A stretch of 64,000 bases of DNA from Streptomyces lomondensis (GTDB taxonomy: Bacteria > Actinomycetota > Actinomycetes > Streptomycetales > Streptomycetaceae). Every line of letters starts with the position of its first letter. Position 1 is the stretch's first letter. A model generated the notes under the pieces. The model did no database searches and was not told the origin of the DNA. It saw nothing but the letters and a program-made list of their open reading frames with translations. The stretch is taken from assembly GCF_014651035.1 (NCBI RefSeq), contig NZ_BMWC01000009.1, positions 62,001 through 126,000 of the forward strand. Reading direction: 5' to 3'. Made by a program: the position numbers and the translations under genes. Shown piece by piece: positions 44,926 to 53,600 of this stretch.

Positions 44926-45900
44926 ATGCCGCAGACGTCCGCCGTCGACCGCACGCACCGCCTGGTGCCTTCACCGGCCGGCCGTATCCACCTCGTGGAG
45001 CAGGGTGAGGGGCCGCTGGTGCTCCTGCTGCACGGCTTTCCCGAGTCCTGGTACGCGTGGCGCCACCAGCTGCCGGCCCTGGCCGCGGCCGGCTACCGCG
45101 CGGTGGCCCTCGACGTGCGCGGCTACGGGCGCTCGTCCCGGCCCGCGGAGGTCGGCGCCTACCGGATGCTCGAACTGGTGGCGGACAACGTCGCCGTCGT
45201 GGAGGCGCTGGGCGAGCGCTCCGCCGTGCTCGTCGGGCACGACTGGGGCGCGACCATCGCCGCGACCTCCGCGCTGGTCCGGCCGGACGTGTTCCGCGCG
45301 GTGGGACTGCTGAGCGTGCCCTACACGCCGCCCGGCGGCCCGAAGCCGAGCGAGGTCTTCGCGCGGATGGGCGGCGACGAGGAGTTCTACGTCTCCTACT
45401 TCCAGCAACCCGGCCGGGCCGAGGCGGAGATCGAGCCCGATGTGCGCGGCTGGCTCGCGGGCTTCTACGCGGCCCTGTCGCCGGACACGATGCCCGAAGC
45501 GGACCCGCATTTCGTGGCGCGCGGGGGCCGGTTGCGCGACCGGTTCCCCGTCGGCCGGCTGCCGCATTGGCTGAGCGAGGCCGATCTCGACGTCTATGCC
45601 GGGGAGTCCGAGCGCACCGGGATGACCGGCGCCCTGAACCGGTACCGGAACATGGACCGGGACTGGCAGGACCTGGCGGACTTCGCCGGCGCGCCCGTCA
45701 CGCAGCCGTCGCTGTTCGTCGGCGGCGGCCTGGACGCGTCCACGACCTGGCTGGCCGACGCGATCGAGGCGTACCCGACCACGCTGCCCGGACTCACGGC
45801 TTCTCACGTCCTCGACGGCTGCGGTCACTTCCTTCAGCAGGAGCGTCCGGCCGAGACGAACCGGCTGCTGATCGAGTGGCTCGGGGGGCTTCCGGCCTAG
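44926..45900 (+). CDS. Alpha/beta hydrolase, epoxide hydrolase type
   Basis: 324-residue alpha/beta hydrolase. Motifs: LLLHGFPESWYAWRHQ (oxyanion HGFP, about residues 33-48), RGYGRSSRP, nucleophile Asp106 in GHDWGA, and the C-terminal catalytic His in DGCGHFLQQERP. Asp in place of Ser and the HGFPESW motif make it an epoxide hydrolase-like enzyme rather than an esterase. Cytoplasmic; substrate unknown. The ATG at 44926 follows GGGAGGA. It is followed by a hairpin and the convergent roadblock cluster. Confidence 0.93.
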   Translation: MPQTSAVDRTHRLVPSPAGRIHLVEQGEGPLVLLLHGFPESWYAWRHQLPALAAAGYRAVALDVRGYGRSSRPAEVGAYRMLELVADNVAVVEALGERSAVLVGHDWGATIAATSALVRPDVFRAVGLLSVPYTPPGGPKPSEVFARMGGDEEFYVSYFQQPGRAEAEIEPDVRGWLAGFYAALSPDTMPEADPHFVARGGRLRDRFPVGRLPHWLSEADLDVYAGESERTGMTGALNRYRNMDRDWQDLADFAGAPVTQPSLFVGGGLDASTTWLADAIEAYPTTLPGLTASHVLDGCGHFLQQERPAETNRLLIEWLGGLPA

Positions 45901-45917
45901 TCGACGGAGAGCGCGGT

Positions 45918-45947
45918 GCCCTCCGCGCCGGGTCCGTCGCGGAGGGC
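45918..45947. terminator. Hairpin between epoxide hydrolase and roadblock cluster
   Basis: Ten-base perfect arms (GCCCTCCGCG and complement) with a ten-base loop, centred in the 67-bp gap between two convergent stop codons. Confidence 0.65.
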
Positions 45948-45967
45948 TCCCGTGTAGTGGTGCCGGT

Positions 45968-46342
45968 TCAGACCTCCAGCTCGGCTTCGATCCTGCGGAG
46001 CTGGTGGCGGGCCATCGCCAGGTTGGCCCGGCTCCCGTCGAGCACGAGGTAGAGGAACAGCCCGCTGCCCCCGCGGCCCTTGAGCAGGCGGATGAGGTGG
46101 TACTGGGAGTTCAGGGTGATCAGGATGTCCTCGATCTCCTCCTTCAGTCCCAGGTGTTCCATGGTGCGCAGCTTGGCCCGTACGACGTCGGTGTTGCCGG
46201 CGGCGGCGACTTCCAGGTCGAAGTCCTTGCTGCCGCCGAGGGTGCCGAGGGCCATGCCGCTGGTGTAGTCGACCAGGGCGGCGGCCGTGGCTCCGTCGAT
46301 GGAGCTCAGGCATTCCTTCAGCGCGGTCTCCGTGTTGGCCAT
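45968..46342 (-). CDS. Roadblock-like protein, paralogue of the first gene of its cluster
   Basis: 124-residue protein with a roadblock/LC7-like alpha-beta pattern: VDYTSGMALGTLGG near residue 24 and C-terminal ILITLNSQYHLIRLL and LFLYLVLDGSRANLAMARHQL. It is clearly homologous to the protein encoded at 47821-48240 along its length. AAGGAA precedes the ATG. It is the last of four same-strand genes, so it is probably expressed with the others. Roadblock proteins in actinomycetes usually regulate Ras-like GTPases, but none is encoded here. Confidence 0.85.
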   Translation of the reverse strand: MANTETALKECLSSIDGATAAALVDYTSGMALGTLGGSKDFDLEVAAAGNTDVVRAKLRTMEHLGLKEEIEDILITLNSQYHLIRLLKGRGGSGLFLYLVLDGSRANLAMARHQLRRIEAELEV

Positions 46343-46424
46343 GCGGTCGGTTCCTTTCGTGCGGTGACTCTTCGGTCGGTGGCTCTCGGTCGGTGGTCTT
46401 CGGTCGGTCCGGGGTTCGGGCGGC

Positions 46425-46988
46425 TCAGGTGCCGGTCTGCGGACGCGGCGGGTGGGTGGGCCGCTGCGGGGTGCGTACCGGGAGGGTGCCGATGGGGCGG
46501 GCCGTGGCCGGGGGTGCCGTGGCGAGGTGCTCTTCCGGCGCGGGGCCGGGAGCGGGCCCGGGAGCGGGGGCGGGAGTCGGCGTCGGCCGGCCGGCGTGGC
46601 GGCCGGTGCCCGGGCCGACGCGTGTGGCCACCAGATCCGCGATCCGGGCACCGCTGCGCCGGCCCTCCAGGTGGAGGCGGCCGACGTTGACGCGGTCCTC
46701 GGCGAGGAGGGTGAGGACGGCGGTCGCCCCGGCCGCGTACGTCGCGACGTAGCCGTGGGAACCCCGCACGAGCAGTTCGCGGAAGTCGCCGCGGGCGGCG
46801 GCGTCGGCCATGCGGTACGCGACGCCCAGGGCGGCGGCGGTGAGCGCCGCGAGCCCCTCCGGCTCGGTCTCCGGCACGTCGTGGGCGACGACGAGTCCGT
46901 CGACGGTGGCCGCGAGCGAGCCCGTCAGCCCGGGTACGCGGGTGCGGAGCCGGCGTAGTTCGTCCAGGACGTCGGTCTCGACGGCCAT
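46425..46988 (-). CDS. Roadblock/LC7-domain protein with Pro-rich tail
   Basis: 187-residue protein. Residues 1-125 form a roadblock domain: LDELRRLRTRVPGLTGSLAATVDGLVVAHD, then AALTAAALGVAYRMA and a YVATYAAGATAVLTLLA strand. Residues 125-187 are a Pro/Ala/Thr-rich disordered tail with PAPGP-type repeats. AAAGGAG precedes the ATG. It lies 38 bp after the PATAN-like gene. The domain resembles CvnB of Streptomyces conservons, but the CvnA, CvnC and CvnD partners are absent. Confidence 0.92.
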   Translation of the reverse strand: MAVETDVLDELRRLRTRVPGLTGSLAATVDGLVVAHDVPETEPEGLAALTAAALGVAYRMADAAARGDFRELLVRGSHGYVATYAAGATAVLTLLAEDRVNVGRLHLEGRRSGARIADLVATRVGPGTGRHAGRPTPTPAPAPGPAPGPAPEEHLATAPPATARPIGTLPVRTPQRPTHPPRPQTGT

Positions 46989-47026
46989 GAGCAGTCTCCT
47001 TTCGGCACGCTGTCGTCGCGCGCGGA

Positions 47027-47824
47027 TCACAGTGCCTCCAAGGCGTGCAGGACCCGTCGCAGCAGTGCGGTGTCGGGTTCGTCCGGTGTCCCCGGCAGGG
47101 GGGCGGGGCCCGGCTCGGCGGACGCGGTGGCGGTGGCGGTGCCTGCGGTGCCTGCCGGGACGACGAGCCCGACTGCGGCCAGGCGGCGGAGTTCGACGAG
47201 GGTGTGGAAGGTGCGGCAGGCGAGGGCGGTGGCGATCTGGGCGGCGGTGCGGGCGCCGTCGACCTGGGCGAGGGTCCGTCTGCGGCGGGCCGGCAGGTCC
47301 ACAGGGTCGCCCGGCACCCGGGCGAGCGGGGCCAGGTCGATGGCGGGTTCGGGCCAGATGCGGTGCAGCAGTTCGCGGCGGCGTCTCGACTCGCGCAGGA
47401 CGGTGTCCACGGGTACGGAGCGGACCGCGCCGAGCCAGTGCGCGACTCCGGGGCGGAAGCGGAGCACCGGTCCGTCGTGGGCGAGGACGAAGTACGCCGC
47501 GTCGAAGAGGGCGCCGAGATGGCACAGTTCCAGCGCGCCGGCGGCAAGGTGGCCGCTGTCGACCAGGTGCCGGCCGACCCGGCAGCGGCGGCCGGCCTGG
47601 TCGATCGCCTGCCACCAGCCGTCCGGGGCGAGCGCGCCGCTGTGCGTGAGCAGGTCGCCGAGGTCGGGCGTGACGGCGGATTCGACGTGGACGACGTGTC
47701 CCGACGCGACGTAGACGATCCCCGACTCGGTGGACATGGCGCCGCTCGCGCGCTGTGCCGCCAGGGTGCGGAGCAGGGCCGAGGCCGGCTCGTCCGTGCG
47801 TGGGACCAGGGCCGACGCGATCAT
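47027..47824 (-). CDS. DUF4388/PATAN-like protein of the roadblock cluster
   Basis: 265-residue soluble protein. Its first 110 residues follow the DUF4388 (PATAN) plan: LRTLAAQRASGAM, IVYVASGHVVHVES, LGDLLTHSGALAPDGWW, then GRHLVDSGHLAAGALEL. The C-terminal half contains a winged-helix-like segment (LAQVDGARTAAQIATALACRTFHTLVELRRLAAVGLV) and a disordered Pro-rich end. PATAN domains occur in gliding and GTPase-linked signalling proteins. Its ATG overlaps the stop of the upstream roadblock-like gene by four bases, so the two are coupled. Confidence 0.8.
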   Translation of the reverse strand: MIASALVPRTDEPASALLRTLAAQRASGAMSTESGIVYVASGHVVHVESAVTPDLGDLLTHSGALAPDGWWQAIDQAGRRCRVGRHLVDSGHLAAGALELCHLGALFDAAYFVLAHDGPVLRFRPGVAHWLGAVRSVPVDTVLRESRRRRELLHRIWPEPAIDLAPLARVPGDPVDLPARRRRTLAQVDGARTAAQIATALACRTFHTLVELRRLAAVGLVVPAGTAGTATATASAEPGPAPLPGTPDEPDTALLRRVLHALEAL

Positions 47825-48240
47825 CCGAGCACCAGTCGGTCCGCCAACTCGGCCAGCCGGATGCGGGCCAGGGCCAGGTTGCCGTCCGCGCGGTCGAGCC
47901 ATAAGTGCAGGAACACGGTGCTGTCGAAGGTCGTGGTGACGAACCTGAGCAGGTGGTACGAGTCGGCGGTCGTGATGATCAGGTCCTGCACGGGTGGTTC
48001 CTTGCGGGACGGTCCGCCCGGGGCGCCAGCGGCCGGGGCGAGGGCGCCCGGGGCGAGGGCGCCGCTCTCCGTGGCGAGGCGGGCGAGTTCGGCGGTCTCC
48101 GCGGCCGTCGCCTCCGGGTCGCCGCCCGGTGCGTCGCCGACCGTGCCCAGGGCAAGACCGCTGATCCAGTCGACGACCGAGGCCCCGCGCGCACCGGGCA
48201 GCCGCATGGCCTCCAGCAGACTTTCGTCGATTCCGGGCAC
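47821..48240 (-). CDS. Roadblock-like protein, first gene of the cluster
   Basis: 139-residue protein with VVDWISGLALGTVGD near residue 21 and a C-terminal LIITTADSYHLLRFV, VFLHLWLDRADGNLALARIRLAEL. These align with the protein encoded at 45968-46342, with an extra Ala/Pro-rich loop near residues 55-80. The GTG at 48240 follows GGGGAGGGG; upstream in-frame sequence is not protein-like. Four-base overlap with the next gene. First of four co-oriented genes. Confidence 0.85.
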   Translation of the reverse strand: MPGIDESLLEAMRLPGARGASVVDWISGLALGTVGDAPGGDPEATAAETAELARLATESGALAPGALAPAAGAPGGPSRKEPPVQDLIITTADSYHLLRFVTTTFDSTVFLHLWLDRADGNLALARIRLAELADRLVLG

Positions 48241-48623
48241 GCCGAATCCCCTCCCCCTGCACGGCTGTTCCCGCGAACGTGAGCACGACACTACGGAAAG
48301 TGCTGGGCCCAGGTGAACGCTTTGGCATTTTCCAAAGGAATGTGCAGGGAAGCGGGCAGTGGTTGATCGGAAGCGGGCAGGATGCATCGCGGGGCAGCGA
48401 TGCCGGCCGGCCCAGGCGTCGGCTCCCGAGACCTGCCGCTGCGGCTCAGGCGGACCTTGTCACGGGGAACCAGATCTGGCTGGAGATCGTCCAGATCGCT
48501 CTGGACCGCCGGGCCTGGGATCGAGGCTAAACAGGCACCTCATGTCTGTTGAACCCCTGTTTATCGCGTATTGATCCGTGCGACCTACGATCTCCCAGCC
48601 GACCATGCCGAATGGGGGACGCC
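48241..48623. other. 383-bp intergenic region with a transposase remnant
   Basis: Holds the roadblock-cluster upstream region (left), a short transposase relic at 48468-48530, and an AT-richer stretch (48530-48580) that may carry the promoter of the winged-helix gene. No other coding sequence seen. Confidence 0.5.
48468..48530 (+). pseudogene. Short IS1380-type transposase relic
   Basis: The frame encodes NQIWLEIVQIALDRRAW then a stop. The N-x-I-W-x-E-I-V-x-x-A-x-D-x-x-A-W pattern is what I know from the C-terminal part of Streptomyces IS1380-type transposases. Only about 20 residues remain, with no upstream similarity I can see and no terminal inverted repeats. Confidence 0.4.
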
Positions 48624-49628
48624 ATGCTCCGCATTCATTTCAGCGATACAGATCTGGCGAGAACCAGGATTGCCGCCGCGCCTGATCCGCTCTGGGAAGT
48701 CGCCGCGAGTCTGCACCGATTGCAGTCGCGCAGAGGGCGGTGGGCCTACGCCGGGTGGTACCGCATGGCAAGGCAGCAGACGCGGGAGAGGGGGCTGGGG
48801 CGTGTCCTGCGGAGCGTCTTCCTGCCCTTGTATCCAAGGGCCGCTTACTTTCCGGACTTTCTGACGCCCGCTGACGCGGTGGGTGATCTGGACGCTGGAC
48901 TGGAATCAATTCTGGCCACGCCTCCGCGACGAGTCCTGAAGGAAGTGACCATCCTGGACCGGACCGTCGGAGCTCCCGCGTGGGCCGGGCAGCTGGCCCG
49001 GCTGGAGGCGCGCAAGGAGTTCGTGGGGATGCTGCGGGCGTACCACGACGCGGTGATCGCCCCGTACGAGGAGCAGGCACAGGCCCGGATCGAGGCGGAG
49101 CGAGCGGCGCGTGCCCGTGGGCTGCTGGACGGCGGAGTCGAGGGCATGCTCTCGGGACTCGGGCCGATGCTGCGCTGGCGCCCGCCCGTCCTGGAGGTCG
49201 TCTACCCCAAGCAGGTCGAGGATCGGGACCTGTATCTGAACGGACGTGGGCTCACCCTCGTCCCTTCGTACTTCAACTGGGGTGAGCCGGTCACCTTCGC
49301 CGACCCGGACATGCCGCCCGTGCTCTGGTACTCGCTCCTCCACGAGCCGGGCCCCCCGGATGCCCCGCATGGCGTCGATGCCCCCGAGAAGTCCTTGATC
49401 ACCCTGCTCGGGCGCGCCCGAGCGGTCGCCTTGCGCGCCGCGTCCACTGGTGCCACGACCGGCGAGATCGCCCGTGCCGCCGGAGTCTCGGCATCCTCCG
49501 CCAGCAGACACGCCACCGTGCTGCGCGCCGCAGGCCTCATCACCACCACCCGGAACGGCCCGAGCGTGCTGCACACCCTCACCCCGGCGGGGGCGTCCTT
49601 GCTGCGCGCCGTGAGCCGGATGGAGTGA
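48624..49628 (+). CDS. Winged-helix (ArsR-like) regulator with large N-terminal domain
   Basis: 334-residue protein. The C-terminal 75 residues are a winged helix: ATTGEIARAAGVSASSASRHATVLRAAGLI (about residues 276-305) then HTLTPAGASLLR. The first 255 residues form a DUF5937-like region often found before ArsR helix-turn-helix domains in actinomycetes, starting MLRIHFSDTDLARTRIA. GGGGGAC precedes the ATG at 48624; an in-frame ATG at 48612 is possible. No metal-binding Cys cluster, so it is probably not a metal sensor. Confidence 0.9.
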   Translation: MLRIHFSDTDLARTRIAAAPDPLWEVAASLHRLQSRRGRWAYAGWYRMARQQTRERGLGRVLRSVFLPLYPRAAYFPDFLTPADAVGDLDAGLESILATPPRRVLKEVTILDRTVGAPAWAGQLARLEARKEFVGMLRAYHDAVIAPYEEQAQARIEAERAARARGLLDGGVEGMLSGLGPMLRWRPPVLEVVYPKQVEDRDLYLNGRGLTLVPSYFNWGEPVTFADPDMPPVLWYSLLHEPGPPDAPHGVDAPEKSLITLLGRARAVALRAASTGATTGEIARAAGVSASSASRHATVLRAAGLITTTRNGPSVLHTLTPAGASLLRAVSRME

Positions 49629-49666
49629 CCAGCACTGGTTCGTCGCCGTCGGCACGAGCATGAAGC

Positions 49667-49693
49667 GGCCCGCCGGTTGTCCACCGGCGGGCC
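49667..49693. terminator. Hairpin between convergent genes
   Basis: Eleven-base perfect arms (GGCCCGCCGGT and complement) with loop TGTCC, 38 bases after the winged-helix gene and 39 before the stop of the convergent secreted protein gene. Confidence 0.7.
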
Positions 49694-49732
49694 CGCCCCT
49701 CACGTACCCACAAGTCAGTGCGGTTGTTGCGG

Positions 49733-50131
49733 TCAGGCGGCGTATGAGCCCGACGCGGAGTCGGTGGTCTGGAAGAAGAACACGAACTCCTGGGAGTCGC
49801 GGACGTCGGTGGCGATCACCTTCCAGGAGCCCGAAGGTGCCCACTTGTAGTCGCTCTGGCAGTCGAAGGAGCCGCTGCTGAGCTTGAAGCACACCATCAC
49901 GTAACGGCCGCTGGAGCCCATCTTGAGGTTGATGTCGTTGCACCTGGTCGACGTCTTGAAGACGCTGGTCGTGTGCCGGCCGGACGCCTTCGAGAAGGAC
50001 GAGGCCCCGTCGTAGCAGCTGACCTGGGCGCTCACGTCGCCCTGCGGAGCGGCGACAGCCACCGTCGATCCGCCGAGTGCCAGAGCAAGACCGCCGGCGG
50101 CCGCGGCGAGCGTCTTGAGGTTCTTCTGCAC
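49733..50131 (-). CDS. Small secreted protein, unknown function
   Basis: 132-residue exported protein with a Sec signal (residues 1-28, ending AVAAPQ). The mature 104 residues have four Cys (in VSCYD, TRCND, MVCFK, FDCQS), enough for two disulfides, and a mixed polar/aromatic beta-like composition (YVMVCFKLSSGSF, EFVFFFQTTD). No family recognised. It would be a stable extracellular protein. The region upstream contains a truncated transposase. Confidence 0.85.
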   Translation of the reverse strand: MQKNLKTLAAAAGGLALALGGSTVAVAAPQGDVSAQVSCYDGASSFSKASGRHTTSVFKTSTRCNDINLKMGSSGRYVMVCFKLSSGSFDCQSDYKWAPSGSWKVIATDVRDSQEFVFFFQTTDSASGSYAA

Positions 50132-50239
50132 GTTTTCCCCCTAGGACTGTTGTACATGGCGAAACCCACTCTGCTGAGTGGCACCGCGTCCGGCCATGCT
50201 GTTGCGGCGGGCCGCAACAGCCGAGTTCACCGAGGGAGA

Positions 50240-50416
50240 ACGGATGTCGTCGCGGACGGCGTCGGCGTCCCGGCGGGCGTAGCGCAGCAGGCGCTGCATC
50301 GGCCCGGGCCGTGCGTGACCGGCCTGTTCGGCCAGCCGCCGGCAGTTCTTCCGCTCGGCCTTGGACAGCAGCCCGAGCAGGTAGGCGCGGGCAGTCGCCC
50401 GGGGCTCAACTCGGGC
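50240..50416 (-). pseudogene. Truncated IS701-type transposase fragment
   Basis: On the minus strand about 59 codons encode RVEPRATARAYLLGLLSKAE, then RKNCRRLAEQAGHA, RPGPMQRLLRYAR and DADAVRDDIR, which I recognise as the N-terminal region of Streptomyces IS701-type transposases. A stop lies a few codons before the fragment, and after DDIR the frame turns to unrelated sequence and stops at 50141. The catalytic core is missing. No terminal repeats seen. Confidence 0.75.
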
Positions 50417-50551
50417 CCCTGGCGGGCTTCACCGGCCGCGAGAGGGCCGGAGCGAGATCATCTCCGGGGGCTCCGCGAACCGGTCGCGGCCTGGCGCGAA
50501 CGAGTTCGACTTCAACTCTCCTGAGCCGCGGTACGGGTTGTGAGTCTCCGG

Positions 50552-50596
50552 CCTCCTCCGGCCTCCTCCGGCGTCGCCGGAGGAGGCCGGAGGAGG
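50552..50596. terminator. Very strong hairpin ending the glycan operon
   Basis: Perfect 21-base arms (50552-50572 and 50576-50596) with loop GTC, 19 bases after the stop codon of the large glycosidase gene on the minus strand. Each arm is itself a near-tandem CCTCCTCCGG pattern. It isolates the operon from the transposase relic. Confidence 0.85.
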
Positions 50597-50615
50597 GGCT
50601 GGAGCCGCCGTCAGG

Positions 50616-53600
50616 TCAGTCCTTGCCGGTGAGCCTCCAGATCTGGTTCCTCTTGGTGGTCAGGGCGCTTGCCGCGTCGCAGGTCCACTGGTGGATGAGG
50701 GCGCCGGGTGCGGTGGAGATGGTGCTGACGTCGACGCACTTGCCGCTGTGCACGGCGACGAGCTGGTAGTCGTGGCTGTTGCCGAGCGCCGTCACCGCCC
50801 TCAGCCTGAACCGCTGGTTGTTGCCGTCGTTGCAGGTCCACTGCTGGACGGCGGCGCCATCGGCCGTGGAGGCGTTGTTGACGTCCAGGCACTTGCCGCT
50901 GTGATGGTTGACGAGTGTGTACGTGTCGGTCGTGCCGGTGACACGGTGGAAGTCGAAGATCTGCTCCTGGCCGCTGCCGCAGGTGTTCTGCTGGTACTGG
51001 GTGCCGTTGGCGGTGGACTTGGCGGGGTCTTCGAGGCAGAGCCCGCTGTGCTGGGCGACGGCCGTGGAGGAGAAGCCGGACGAGGCGCCGATGTGCAGGC
51101 TCGCGGGTGCGAAGGACACCTGGTCGAGGTGGGGCGCGGAGCTGGACCGCATGGGCTCTCCGATGTCGCTGCCGCCGCCGGAGTAGACCACGCCGATGGT
51201 GGTGCCGTCCCAGTTGTACAGCTGTGAGGCGGTGAACTTGACGGTGTTGGCGCCCTTGGTGAGGGTCACGGGGACGGTGTAGTCCTGGAACTGGTTCCAG
51301 TGCAGGGTGCTGGCGAAGTTGACGCGAGTGGCGGCGCCGCCGTTGACGCTGACGTCGGCGTGCTCGGCGTACAGATCGGGGTTGTAGTGGTTGGAGGGCA
51401 GTTCCTCGTTGTTGGCGTAGCGCATGGTCATGGCGTAGGTGCCGGCCGAGGGCGCGTCGACGTTGAGGGTGAGCGAGTTGGCGGTTCCGTTGCCGATGCC
51501 GGTGACGACGCCGCCGTTGGCCTGGCTGTAGCTGGTGTCCACGGCCGCGGTGCCGGTCAGCGTGCCGTCCTCGGCCTGGTAGGTGACGACGTTGCCGGTG
51601 GTGACGGCGGAGGTGGCGCTGAACGGGGTGACGTCCAGGTCGTCCAGGGCGAGGGTGCCGCTGGTGCCGGTCACCTTGACCTTGTTGATGCCGCCCTTCA
51701 GGTACACCCGGTTGGTGGAGGTGGACCAGGCGCCGGTCGTCGCGCCGGAGAGGGTCTGGTCGACGGCGGCCTTGCCGTTGACGGTGAGGCCGGCCTGGCC
51801 GGTGTTGCGGAAGCGGGCCGTCAGGTCCGCGTATCCGTCCCGCGCGGAGTAGACCCAGAACGTCGCGGACTTGCCGGAGGTGAGGTTCACCGCACCCGCA
51901 CCGGACTGGCCCTGGGAGGTGTAGGCGGTACTGCCGTTGTCGGAGAGGGTGGCCTGCTCGGCCTCGTAGCGCGTGGTGCCCTGGACGTCGGCGTCCTGGT
52001 ACTGGAGGTCGATCTTGTCGATGATGGCGTCGCCGACGGTCTTCGCGCCGTTGTCGCCGGTGGTGGCCAGGGTGATGGTGTGGCTGCCCGCGGTGAGGCG
52101 CACGGTGGTGTCACTGTGCCCCCACACCACCCACTGGAAGCCCACCGGGATGTCGATCCTGGTCGAGGCGCCGCCGTCGACCCGCATGTACACGTTCGTC
52201 GGGCCCTTGACGTCGGCGTCCTTGGCGTAGCTGTTGCCGAACACCGAAACGTTGTAGTCGCCGGTGGTGGGGACGGTGACGGGGAAGGAGATCACCGTGG
52301 TCGAGCCGGTGCGCAGGCCCCCGACGTCCTTTGTGCCCGAGGTGGCGAACTTGTCGAGCCTGCTGGGGGTGCCTTCGGTGTTGATGTTGTAGCCGCTGCC
52401 GCTGAGCGTGGCGTTCTCGGCCTCGTAGGTGGCCCGCCATGTGTTGTCGGAGGCGGTGGTGCTGCCGGTGCCGCCCGGGGAGAGGATCACCTGGTACGCG
52501 GACATCGCGTCGAGGGTGATGGGGACGGTGATGGAGCCGTCGGAGCCCACGGCGACGTCGGCGTCGGAGAGCCGGGTCGGGGTGGCCGCCGCGCCGATGT
52601 AGCCGCTGTAGCGGTTCTGGAAGACGCTGACGTGCACGGTGCTGCCGAAGACCGCGGGGTCGATGTTCTTGATGACCGTGTCGGAGGCACCGCTGGTGCC
52701 GCCCCCGGCGAGGATGACGCGGGCCTGCTTCTTGGCCGTGTCCAGACTCGCCAGGCCCTGGAGGGTGTACGCGGCGTTGGACGCGGCGCCGTCGACCTTG
52801 ACGGTGTTGCCGGTCATGGAGCTGTACCAGTTGTAGAGCCACCACTGGGCATTGGGGGTGTTCTGTGCCGCGGCGGAGTCACCGAGGTTGCCGTTGATGT
52901 TCCAGTACGGCAGGTTGCCGTCGACCTTCTTGTCCTCCAGGGCCGCGATCCACTGCACCATCTGGCCGGGGTCGGTCAGGTGGTAGCGGAAGGCGTACTC
53001 GTTGAGGTTGATCGGCAGGTGCGAGGTGAGTCCCACCGAGGTCTCGGCCGCCCGGAAGTTGTCGACGGTGCTGCGCACGTCAGCCGGGCTGCCCAGGGTG
53101 TGCCAGGTCATGACGTCCGGCAGGCAGTTGTTGGCCTTGCAGTACGTGAGGAAGCCCTTGTAGGCGAACTCCGTGTAGCTGGAGAAGTTGGGGCCGGCCA
53201 GCCGCGCCTGGGGCCAGAGGCCCTTGAGGAAGTCGTAGGTCTTCTTCCACTCGGCGTTGAAGGCGGCCAGCGGCGACGACTGGGTGCGCGCGCCCGGGAA
53301 CCACATACCGTCGGGCTCGTTGTAGGGGACGAAGACCACCCGGTCCTTGTAGGGGCTGGCCATCACCTGCTCGACCTGCGTCTTCATGGCTGCCTGGTAA
53401 GCGGCGTAGCTGTCCCGTTCGTAGCCGAACGTGCGGTACACGTCCGTCATGTAGATGTAGACGTCCTTGCCACCGCTGTCCACGAACGGCTCGGCGACCT
53501 CCAGCGCGTCCGAGCCCGGGTGCTGCTGTCCGTCCTGGGCCTTGGTGTTGGTGGTCTGCACCCCCATCCCCTCGATGAGGTTGTTGGTCGGCACATCCGG

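Larger units (their letters stand above)
50132..50615. other. 484-bp region with transposase fragment and terminator
   Basis: Between the small secreted protein and the large glycosidase. It holds the 5' region of the secreted-protein gene, a truncated IS701-like transposase (50240-50416), low-information sequence and the terminator of the glycan operon at 50552-50596. Confidence 0.6.
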
